A DNA stretch of 64,000 nucleotides from Cytospora piceicola (lineage: Eukaryota > Ascomycota > Sordariomycetes > Diaporthales > Cytosporaceae): contig JALQBC010000016.1 of NCBI GenBank assembly GCA_023375675.1, positions 744,001 through 808,000 of the forward strand, given 5' to 3'. Position 1 is the first letter of the stretch, and every line of letters begins with the position of its first letter. The notes under the pieces were generated by a model. That model made no database searches and was not told the origin of the DNA. It worked only from the letters and a program-made list of their open reading frames with translations. Shown here piece after piece: positions 46,201 to 57,950 of the stretch. Both the position numbers and the translations under genes were made by a program.

Positions 46201-46734
46201 GTATAGTATTATAGATATTAACTTAATTAAGAAGATTATAAAGAAGTTAAGAATTCGGATATATAAAAACTAAGTACTTTCTTTAACTTTTAATTTTATA
46301 AAATACTTTTTTTAGCTTTTAGTTTTATAAAGTATTTTTCTTAGCTTTTAATTTTATAGTTTATTTTAATATTATAAAACTACTAAACTTACTATAAAAT
46401 TAACCTTTAATATAAAAGCCTTTAAGTAATATAAGTTTATTTTATAATAAATACTTATTAAGTAAAATAATAAAAGCTTATAAAGTAACTAAAACTTATA
46501 AGGTTAAACAGAAGTTACTTTAAATAAGTAAGTTATTATACTTTTAAATAACTTATAATTTAAAATAAGAAAAAAGGTATAAAAATCCTTTATTTAATAA
46601 GTAAAAGGTAACTATATATTAATATAAGTATAAAAGTAAAAAAAGTTTATAAAGCTAATTAAATTAAAGCTTAAATTAAAAGATAATTTATAATATAAGT
46701 TTTTCGAATACTCGTTATAAGGTTTAGATATATA
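43300..46734. repeat. Decayed unique part of the AT-rich block
   Basis: This is not duplicated inside the window. One forward frame from about 43607 to 44570 has stops that are only TAA or TAG, as RIP of CAA, CAG or TGG codons would leave, but the stop frequency is not clearly below chance. No transposase or polymerase motif was recognised. Confidence 0.4.
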
Positions 46735-47590
46735 AATCCTTTTTTATACCTTAAAAAATAAAAAATAAGAAATTTAAGTAATAAATAGCTTACTTTTAGT
46801 AAATCGTAATAATAAAGCTACTTTATAGCTTATAAGACCGTTTTATAAAGTATTTAACCTTATTCGAGTTTAAATTATAATATATAAATTACTACTATTT
46901 ACTTTAAAACCGGTAAATTAATCGTTTATTAAAGTATAAAACCGAGGCTTATTTTTAAAGCTATTATAGCTTTTTAATATAGATTTTAACTTAAAAGTAT
47001 TTAGTTATTATTTAGCTATAAAAACCTTAAGCTTAAAAAAGTAGTTTATTAATAACTTTTAATAGATAGAAATCTCTTATTACTATTTATTTAAAAGTTA
47101 ACTATTAGCTAGTTACTTATAACGCCGATTTAATAGCCTTTATAAGCTATTAAACTTAAGCTTAAATTAAAAGATAATTTATAGTATAAGTTTTCCGAAT
47201 ACTTATTATAAAGTATAAACTCTGTTCTTAGCTAAAATTAAAGAATAATCTATAGTAACAGGTTTTTTAAAGCTATTATAAGCTATTAAATTATAAAGTA
47301 GCTATAGTATATTAAGTATAGCTATTTAACGTTTTTTAAAAACAAGTATTACTTATTACTTTTTCGAAAAAAAGTTTATACTAATATAACTAACGCTTTT
47401 TATTAACGTAAGCCGCTTAAGCGGCTACGTTTATAAAGTTAAAACCTACTATAAATCTTTTATAACCGAAACTTTTAGTTTATTAAGCTATTTAAAAAAC
47501 TATATAATAAAAACTGTTTAAGATATAAAACCTGCTTATAACGTTATAACTATAAGGTTATATATTATAAACGTTTAGTTTAAAAAAAGT
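46735..47590 (+). repeat. Large inverted repeat, left arm
   Basis: It is the reverse complement of 50640-51785 with transitions. Landmarks are AACCGAGGCTTATTTTTAAAG near 46942 and GTAAGCCGCTTAAGCGGCTACG near 47411. Confidence 0.85.
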
Positions 47591-47639
47591 AAAGCTAATA
47601 AGTTAAAATACTTTATTACTAGTAAGATAAGGTTAAAAT

Positions 47640-48700
47640 TAAAGAATTTTCAGTTAAATTATCTCGGTTAAATATTTAACTTAAATATAAGCCTATCTGT
47701 TAGAGTTTTTTAAACTTAAATTTTAATACCTTCCCGGCACTTTTATATACTAGAATTAATCTAATAAGCTTTATAAATGCTAATTTACGTTAAAATATAG
47801 TAAAAGGGGCCTTAAGTATACTAAGTAAAAGTTTAAAGTAAGTATACTTTTAAAGTTTAAGGTAAGTATACTTATATTAATCTAAGTTAAATATTTAACT
47901 TAAATATAAACTTATCTGTTAGATTTTTTTAAATCTAAATTTTAATACCTTTCCGGTACTTTTACGCTTTAAAATTAATCTAATAGGCTTTATAGATACT
48001 AATTTATATTAGAATATAGTAAAAGGGGCTTTAAGTATACTAAGTAAAAGTCTAAGGTAAGTATACTTTTAAAGTTTAAGGTAAGTATACTTATACTAAT
48101 TTAAGTTAAATATTTAACTTAAATATAAACCTATTTATTAGATTTTTTTAAACTTAAATTCTAGTGCTTTTCCGGTATTTTTACGCCTTAGAATTAATCT
48201 AGTAGGCTTTATAAATACTAATCTACGCTAGAATATAATAAAAGGGGCTTTAAGTATACTAAGTAAAAGTTTAAGGTAAGTATACTTTTAAAGTTTAAGG
48301 TAAGTATACTTATATTAATTTAAGTTAAATATTTAATTTAAATATAAACCTATCTGTTAGATTTTTTTAAACTTAAATTTTAGTATTTTTCTAGTACTTT
48401 TACGCCTTAGAATTAATCTAATAGGCTTTATAAATACTAATCTACACTAGAATATAGTAAAAGGGGCTTTAAGTATATTAAGTAAAAGTTTAAAATAAGT
48501 ATACTTTTAAAGTTTAAGGTAAGTATACTTATACTAATTTAAGTTAAATATTTAACTTAAATATAAACTTATCCGTTAGATTTTTTTAAACTTAAATTTT
48601 AGTGCTTTTCCGGTACTTTTACGCTTTAGAATTAATCTAATAGGCTATATAGATACTAATCTACGTTAGAATATAGTAGGTAGGTAGCTAAAGCTTTTAA
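47640..48700 (+). repeat. Block A, copy 2, with AAGTATACTT units
   Basis: Five successive copies of the roughly 210-bp unit, each carrying two or three AAGTATACTT palindromes; it starts with the same AAGAATTTTCAGTTAAATTA as the first block. Confidence 0.85.
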
Positions 48701-48784
48701 GGAATTAGTATCCTTACGCTTATTTAAGTATTATATATACTTTAGCTATAGAATCGATCTATTTTTATTAAATTATCGTTAGTA

Positions 48785-50335
48785 TATATATACCGGGAGA
48801 TAAGTTTAGTATATATAAGTCGATTTTTTCGATTACTTATATAAATAAATTTATCGGCTTATATAAATACGTATTAAAGCTTACCGTAATATATTATAAA
48901 GTAAACCTATATCGGAAAGACTATAAAAGGGTATATTAAAATAGCTTTTTTAAATAATAGTATATAATCTTAGGTAGTTTAATAAAAGGTTTAGTACCTA
49001 TACTATAAAAGGTTTAATATTTATATTATAAAGGGTTTAAAGACCTAATACTAATTAATAGTAGGTATTTAATAATAGTTAACGCTACTTATATTACTAC
49101 CTTTAATAAACTTATAATAGATTTAGTAGTAGTTAATACTGCTTATAATACTACCTTTAATAGAATAATATAGCCTGTAATAGATTTAGTAGTAGTTAAT
49201 ACCCCTTATAATAATACTTTTAGTAGCTTCGGCCTTACTAATTAAAAAGCGCTGCTTCTGTTTAACGCTGTTTTTAAGTAGCTTTTTATCTAAGTTATAT
49301 ATATTACTTAAATATAGACTGTATAGATTTCCTTAAAGTATAGGCGGTATATATATACCGGGAGATAAGTTTAGTATATATAAGTCGATTTTTTCGATTA
49401 CTTATATAAATAAATTTATCGGCTTATATAAACGTGTATTAGAGCTTATTATAACGTGCTATAGGGTAAACTTATATCGGAAGGACTATAAGAGGGTATA
49501 TTAAAATAGCCTTTTTAAATAACAGTATATAATCTTAGGTAGTTTAATAAAGGGTTTAGTACTTATATTATAAGGGGTTTAGTACTTATACTATAAGGGG
49601 TTTAAAAACCTAATACTAATTAATAGTAGGTATTTAGTAGTAGTTAACGTTATCTATAATACTACCTTTAATAGACTTATAATAGATTTAGTAGTAGTTA
49701 GTACTGCCTGTAATACTACCTTTAATAAAATAGTATACCCTATAATAGATTTAGCAGTAGTTAATACTGCTTATAATAGATTTAGCAGTAGTTTATACTG
49801 CTTATAATACTACCTTTAATAGACTTATAATAGATTTAGCAGTAGTTAATACTGCTTATAATACTACCTTTAATAGAATAATACGCCTTATAATAGATTT
49901 AGTAGTAGTTAATACTGCCTATAATACTACCTTTAAAAGAATAGTACGACCTATAATAGATTTAATAGTAGTTAATACTACTTATAATACTACCTTTAAT
50001 AGACCTGTAATAAATTTAATAGTAGTTAATACCTTTTATAATACTACTTTTACTAGCCCCGGCCTTACTAATTAAAAGGCGCTACCTCTGCTTAACGCCG
50101 TTTTTAAGTAGCCTTTTATTTAAGTTATATATATTATTTAGATATAGACTGTATAGATTTCCTCGAAGTATAGACAGTATATACGTGTTAAGAGATAAGT
50201 TTAGTATATATAAGTCGATTTTTTCGATTACCTATATAAATAAATTTATCGGCCTATATAAATATATATTAAAGCCTATTATAATATATTATAAGGTAAA
50301 CCTATATCGGAAGGACTATAAAAGGAGTAATTAAA
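48785..50335 (+). repeat. Block B, copy 2, with VVNTAYNTT-type minisatellites
   Basis: It contains three of the 150-bp modules (about 48785, 49345, 50180) and two minisatellite arrays (49070-49235 and 49630-50075). Confidence 0.85.
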
Positions 50336-50639
50336 AGGGCTTTAAAAAGAGTTTAACTTTAAACTACGACTAAGTTACGCCTATTATAGTATATCCTTTA
50401 ATAACTTAGAAAAGGCTGTTTAGCTTACTAAACACTCTATTCTTAAGCCGAAAAGCTTTCTGTTTATAAGATATACTGCTTTTTAAATACTAAAGGTTAA
50501 TATATAGTTATAGCTTATCCCCTTTTAGCTACAGCCGGTTATACTTTCCGAACGTATAATTATAATAGTAATAAAACCTAGGTAGTATATAGTAACGACA
50601 GCTTAAATAAATCTTAAACGTAGCAGTATTTTAACTTAT

Positions 50640-51785
50640 TAGCTTTACCTTTTTTAAATTAGGCGTTTATAGTATATAGCCTTATAGTCGTAACGTTATA
50701 AACGGGTTTTATATTTTAAACGGTTTTTATTATATAGTTTTTTAAATAGTTTAATAGACTAAGAGTTTCGGTTATAAGGGATTTATAGTAGGTTTTAACC
50801 CTATAAGTATAGCCGCTTAGGCGGCTTACGTTAATAAGAAACGTTAGTTATATTAATATAAGCTTTTTTTCGGAAAGGTAATAAGTAATACCCGCCTTTA
50901 AAGAACGTTAAATAGCTATACCTAACGTACTATAGCTACCTTATAATCTAATAGCTTATAGTAGCTTCGAAGAACCCGTTATTACAGATTATTCTTTAAT
51001 TTTAGCTAAGAATAAAGTTTAAACTTTATAGTAAGTATTCGGAAAACCTATATTATAGATTATCTTTTAATTTAAGCTCGGGTTTAATAGCTTATAAAAG
51101 CTATTAAATCGGCGTTATAAGCGACTAGCTAATAGTTAATTCTAAAATAAAAAGTAATAGGCGATAGCCCGCTTTTAAAAAACGCTAAATAGCTATATTT
51201 AAAGTACTATAGCTACTTTATAATCTAATAGCTTATAATAGCTTTAAAGAACCTATTACTATAGATTATTCTTTAATTTTAGCTAAAAATAAAATCTAAA
51301 CCTTATAATAAATATTCGGAAAACTTATACTATAGATTATCTTTTAATTTAAGCTCAGGTTTAATAGCTTATAAAGGCTATTAAATCGGCTCTATAAATA
51401 ACTAGCTAATAGCTAACTTTTAAGTAAATAGTAATAAAAGATATCTACCTACTAAGGGTTATTAACGAGCTACTTTTTTAGGCTTAAGGTCTTTATAGCT
51501 AAATAATAACTAAACGCCTTTAAGTTAAAATCTATACTAAAAAACTATAATAGCTTTAAAAATAAGCCTCGGCTATATACCTTAATAGGCGATTAATCTA
51601 CCGGTCTTAAAGTAAACGGTAGTAATTCGTATATTATAATTTAAACTCGAATAAGGTTAAACACTTTATAAAACGGTCTTATAAGCTATAAAGTAGCTTT
51701 ATTGCTATAATTTATTAAAGATAAGCTGTTTATTACTTAGATTTTTTATTTTTTACCTTTTAAGGTATAGAAGAAGATTTTATCT
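50640..51785 (-). repeat. Large inverted repeat, right arm
   Basis: It is the reverse complement of 46735-47590 and is longer because a 250-bp part is tandemly duplicated (about 50870-51120 and 51180-51420). The arms enclose about 3.0 kb. Confidence 0.85.
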
Positions 51786-53339
51786 TTTACTTTATAAAGT
51801 ATAAAAGAGGATTTATCTTTAAGTATTTAATAAGCTCTTTTTTAGCTTATAGGTTTAAAGGTAGAGAAGATTTAATAGGTAGTAATTTATAATACCTTAA
51901 AACTAACGGATACTAAGTAAAAGAGCTAAAACTTAAGTACTATAAATAAAAACAGAGTTATAATATATCTCTAAATATTCTTAGATATTAAAAGTAATAT
52001 AACCTTAGTAAGTACTTTATAATTTAGTTATTTCCTTATAGTTATAAGTATATTTATAGTATATTATACTTATTTTTAAAGCCTATAATATTTAAACGCT
52101 AATAAGAATATAGGTTAAAAGTAATAATACCTTTATATAAGTTAAAACGTAAAAAGTATACTTAACTATTAAAAATTAATATTTAGTTTAAAAGATTTAT
52201 AGTTAAAATCTACTACTATATTTACTTCCGCTATAAAGATATTAGCCTTTATAAGCCGTATAATTATTATAACTCTATAAAAAGCTTAAAGTATATATAC
52301 TATACTAAGTATTAGTACTTTAACTACAAGTTTATAAGTTACTATAATTTTTCTATTTAGTTAATTTATTAAAGTATTAATTACTAACTTTTTTTTTTAT
52401 AAGTAAAGCCTTTTTTAAAAAGTCTTTTATAAGATATATATACTACGAAAGCTATACTATAGTTAATTATCGACGGCTATAAACCTATAATAAAGAAATC
52501 GGATTAATAAAGCTTAAAAGCGGCTTAAAGAAAATTTATTAAAGCTGTTTATATTCTAATAAATATAAATACCTTACTAGCTTTACTTACGTTTTTTAAT
52601 AGGTTAAAAGAAAAAGGTATAAATAGCTACGTTTAAGATATAAATCTTTTAATTTATCCGTTTTAAAAACTTAAGTATTAATCTTTTTTATAATTATAGA
52701 AATACCGGTACTATAAATTTTCTAAATATCGCTACTGTTATTTTTAACGATTAATAACTCGGAACTTTAATTTATTTTTAAAGCTACTTAAAAAGTATAA
52801 TAAAGAGATTATAAAAAAAGAACTTATTAGGTTCTATAAAAGATAAGCGGTACCGCGTCTTATTCCTAGTAATAATAGTTTTCTTAAATAGTTTAAAGAT
52901 ATTTAAAGCTTTTTAAATATAATAGGTAGAATACTAAAAACGTATAAGGGTAAAGGTAAACTGTTTTTAATATTAAAAATTTAAATATAAACTAAGTTAA
53001 GCTATAGTTTAGTTTTTAAAGCCGAGGTAATTAAGATTTAAGATAGTTTAAAGGAAAACGGTAAAGATTAAAGGCGATAATTAGAATAATAATAATAAAT
53101 AAAAGAGAAATAAGCTTCGAATTAAAGAAAGTAATAATTAAACTTAAAGTAAAATAAAAATATTTATAGTATAAAATATAAAACGTAATAAAAGTACTAT
53201 AAATAAAAACTTAACTATTATCTTATTATAAAAATTATAATATCCTTTTAAGTAATATCTTTTTATAAGCGGTTAAGTAAAACGATTTCTTTTTAAAAAG
53301 ATTAAGCTATTTTTTAAAGAATAATTTTAAAGTTTATTT
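51786..53339. repeat. Decayed AT-rich DNA, no feature recognised
   Basis: RIP-type composition; no gene, no clear relation to other parts of the window. Confidence 0.4.
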
Positions 53340-56300
53340 CTTTTAAGTTTAAAATAAGTATACTTTTATAGTTTAAAGTAAGTATACTTTTAAAGTTTAA
53401 GGTAAGTATACTTTTATAGTTTAAGGTAAGTATACTTTTATAGTTTAAGGTAAGTATACTTTTATAGTTTAAAGTAAGTATACTTTTAAAGTTTAAGGTA
53501 AGTATACTTTTATAGTTTAAAGTAAGTATACTTTTATAGTTTAAAGTAAGTATACTTTTATAGTTTAAAGTAAGTATACTTTTATAGTTTAAAGTAAGTA
53601 TACTTTTAAAGTTTAAAGTAAGTATACTTTTATAGTTTAAAGTAAGTATACTTTTATAGTTTAAGGTAAGTATACTTATATTTAAATGTAGACTTATCCG
53701 TTAGATTTTTTTAAACTTATATTTTAATGCTTTTCCGGTACTTTTACGCCTTAGAATTAATCTAATAAGCTTTATAAATACTAATTTACGCTAGAATATA
53801 AAGAGAAGGGCCTTAAGTATACTAGGTAATAGTTTAAAGGAAGTATACTTTTAAAGTCTAAGGTAAGTATACTTTTAAAGTTTAAGGTAAGTATACTTTT
53901 ATAGTTTAAGGTAAGTATACTTGTATTTAAATATAAACCTATCTGTTAAATCTTTTTAAACTTATATTTTAGTTCTTTCCTAGCACTTTTACGCTTTAAA
54001 ATTAATCTAGTAAGCTTTATAAATGCTAATCTACGCTAGAATATAAAGGGAGGGGCTTTAAGTATACTAGGTAATAGTTTAAGGTAAGTATACTTTTAAA
54101 GTTTAAGGTAAGTATACTTTTAAAGTCTAAGGTAAGTATACTTTTATAGTCTAAGGTAAGTATACTTATATTTAAATGTAAACCTATCTGTTAGATCTTT
54201 TTAAACCTATATTTTAGTTCTTTCCTGGTACTTTTACGCTTTAAAATTAATCTAGTAGGCTTTATAAATACTAATCTACGTTAGAATATAGTAAAAGGGG
54301 CCTTAAGTATACTAGGTAATAGTTTAAAGTAAGTATACTTTTATAGTTTAAAGTAAGTATACTTTTATAGTTTAAGGTAAGTATACTTTTATAGTTTAAG
54401 GTAAGTATACTTTTATAGTCTAAAGTAAATATACTTTTAAAGTCTAAGGTAAATATACTTATATTTAAATATAAACTTATCTGTTAGATTTTTTTAAACT
54501 TATATTTTAATACCTTCCCGGTACTTTTACACCTTAAAATTAATTTAGTAAGCTTTATAAATACTAATCTATACTAGAATATAGTAGAAAGGGCCTTAAG
54601 TATACTAAGTAATAGTTTAAGGTAAGTATACTTTTAAAGTTTAAGGTAAGTATACTTATATTTAAATATAGACTTATTTATTAGATCTTTTTAAACTTAT
54701 ATTTTAGTACTTTCCTGGCACTTTTACGCCTTAGAATTAATTTAATAGGCTTTATAGATACTAATCTACGTTAAAATATAGTAGAAAGGGCTTTAAGTAT
54801 ATTAAGTAATAGTTTAAAGTAAGTATACTTTTAAAGTTTAAAGTAAGTATACTTTTAAAGTCTAAGGTAAGTATACTTTTATAGTTTAAAGTAAGTATAC
54901 TTTTAAAGTTTAAGGTAAGTATACTTTTAAAGTCTAAGGTAAGTATACTTATATTTAGATATAGACTTATCTGTTAAATGTTTTTAAACTTATATTTTAG
55001 TGCTTTCTTAGTACTTTTACGTTTTAGAATTAATTTACTAAGCTTTATAAATACTAATTTATATTAAAATATAGTAAAAGGGGCCTTAAGTATACTAGGT
55101 AATAGTTTAAAGTAAGTATACTTTTAAAGTTTAAGGTAAGTATACTTGTGTTTAAATATAAATCTATCTGTTAGATTTTTTTAAACTTATATTTTAATGC
55201 CTTCCCGGCATTTTTACACTTTAGAATTAATCTAATAGGCTTTATAGATATTAATTTACGTTAGAATATAGTAGAAAGGGCCTTAAGTATATTAAGTAAA
55301 AGTTTAAGGTAAGTATACTTTTATAGTTTAAGGTAAGTATACTTTTATAGTTTAAGGTAAGTATACTTTTATAGTTTAAAGTAAGTATACTTTTATAATT
55401 TAAGGTAAGTATACTTTTAAAGTTTAAAGTAAGTATACTTATATTAATCTAGGTTAAATATATAACTTAGATATAGACTTATCTATTAGATTTTTTTAAA
55501 CCTATATTTTAATGCTTTCCTGGTACTTTTACGCTTTAGAATTAATCTAGCAGGCTTTATAAATACTAATTTACGCTAGAATATAAAAGGAGGGGCTTTA
55601 AGTATACTAGGTAATAGTTTAAGGTAAGTATACTTTTAAAGTCTAAGGTAAGTATACTTTTATAGTTTAAAGTAAGTATACTTTTATAGTCTAAGGTAAG
55701 TATACTTTTATAGTTTAAAGTAAGTATACTTTTATAGTTTAAAGTAAATATACTTTTATAGTTTAAAGTAAGTATACTTTTAAAGTTTAAGGTAAGTATA
55801 CTTATACTAATTTAAGTTAAATATATAACTTAAATATAGACTTATCTGTTAGATTTTTTTAAACCTATATTTTAGTACTTTCTTAGCACTTTTACGCTTT
55901 AGAATTAATTTAGCAGGCTTTATAGATACTAATTTATATTAAAATATAGTAGGAAGGGCTTTAAGTATATTAAGTAATAGTTTAAGGTAAGTATACTTTT
56001 AAAGTTTAAGGTAAGTATACTTATATTTAAATATAGACTTATCTGTTAGAGTTTTTTAAACTTATATTTTAATACCTTCCCGGCACTTTTACGCTTTAAA
56101 ATTAATCTAATAGGCTATATAAATATTAATTTACGCTAAAATATAAAGAGAAGGGCCTTAAGTATACTAAGTAATAGTTTAAAGTAAGTATACTTTTAAA
56201 GTTTAAGGTAAGTATACTTATACTAATCTAAGTTAAATATTTAACTTAGATATAGACCTATCTGTTAGAATTTTTTAAATTTAAATTTTAATACCTTTCC

Positions 56301-56345
56301 GCTACTTTAATACGCTAAAATTAATCTAGTAGGCTTTATAGATAC
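53340..56345 (+). repeat. Expanded AAGTATACTT minisatellite field (24-bp period), copy 3
   Basis: The unit is TTTAAGGTAAGTATACTTTT plus ATAG or AAAG. At 53340-53670 about 14 units are directly in tandem; beyond that, runs of two to seven units alternate with the roughly 210-bp block-A unit about ten times. The palindrome AAGTATACTT is almost invariant although the rest drifts. Confidence 0.9.
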
Positions 56346-56477
56346 TAATCTATATTAGAATATAGTAAGTAAGCAGTTAAAGCCTTTAAGGAATTAATAT
56401 TCTTACGTTTATTTAAGTATTATATATACTTTAGCTATAAAATCGATTTATTTTTATTAAACTATTGTTAGTATATA

Positions 56478-57950
56478 TATACCGGGAGATAAGTTTAATA
56501 TACGTAAGTCGATTTTTTCGATTACTTATATAAATAAATTTATCGGCTTATATAAATATATACTAAAGCTTACCGTAGCGTACTATAAAGTAAACCTATA
56601 TCGGAAGGACTATAAGAGAGTATATTAAAATAGCCTTTTTAAATAACAGTATATAATTTTAGGTAATTTAATAAAGGGTTTAACACTTATACTATAGGGG
56701 GTTTATAGACCTAATACTAATTAATAGCAGGTATTTAGCAGTAGTTAACACTACCTATAATACTACCTTTAATAGAATAGTACACTTTATAATAGATTTA
56801 ACAGTAGTTAATACTACCTATAATACTACCTTTAATAGAATAGTACACCTTATAATAAATTTAACAGTAGTTAATACTGCTTATAATACTACCTTTAATA
56901 GACTTATAATAGATTTAGTAGTAGTTAGTACTACCTATAATACTACCTTTAATAAAATAGTACGCCTTATAATAGATTTAGCAGTAGTTAATACTGTCTG
57001 TAATACTACCCTTAATAAAATAATACGATCTGTAATAGATTTAGCAGTAGTTAACACTACCTGTAATACTACCTTTAATAGACTTATAATAGATTTAATA
57101 GTAGTTAATACCCTCTATAATACTACTTTTACTAACCCCGGCCTTACTAATTAAAAGGCATTACCTTTACCTAACGTTGTTTTTAAATAGCCTTTTATTT
57201 AAATTATATATATTACCTAAATATAAACTATATAGATTTCCTTAAAGTATAGCTAGTATATATATACCGGGAGATAAGTTTAGTATATATAAGTCGATTT
57301 TTTCGATTACTTATATAAATAAATTTATCGGCCTACGTAAACGTATACTAAAGCCTACCGTAGTATACTATAGAGTAAACTTATATCGGAAAGACTATAA
57401 AAGAGTATATTAGAATAGCCTTTTTAAATAACAGTACGTAATCTTAGGTAGTTTAATAAAGGGTTTAGCACCTATACTATAAAAGGTTTATAAACTTAAT
57501 GCTAATTAATAGCAGGTATTTAGCAGTAGTTAACGCTGCCTATAATACTACCTTTAATAGACTTATAATAGATTTAACAGTAGTTAACACTGCCTGTAAT
57601 ACTACCTTTAATAGACTTATAATAGATTTAGCAGTAGTTAATACTCTTTATAATACTACTTCTACTAGCTTAAGCATTATTAATTAGAAGACGCTACCTC
57701 TACTTAACGTCGTTTTTAAGTAGCCTTTTATTTAAGTTATATATATTACTTAGATATAGACTATATAGATTTTTTTAAAGTATAGCTAGTATATACGTAT
57801 TAAGAGATAAGTTTAATATATGTAAGTCGATTTTTTTAATTACCTATATAAATAAATTTATCGGCCTACGTAAATATATACCGAAGCTTATCGTAACGTA
57901 CTATAAGGTAAACTTATATCAGAAGGACTATAAAAGAATATTCGAATTAA
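56478..57950 (+). repeat. Block B, copy 3, with VVNTAYNTT-type minisatellites
   Basis: Three 150-bp modules (about 56478, 57260, 57790) flank arrays at 56730-57145 and 57500-57670. The last array is open for 62 codons as a chance survivor. Confidence 0.85.

Noticed and set aside
57499..57687. 62-codon open frame inside the AT-rich block
   Set aside because: It is one array of the RIP-mutated minisatellite whose other copies contain stops, so it is a chance survivor and not a gene.
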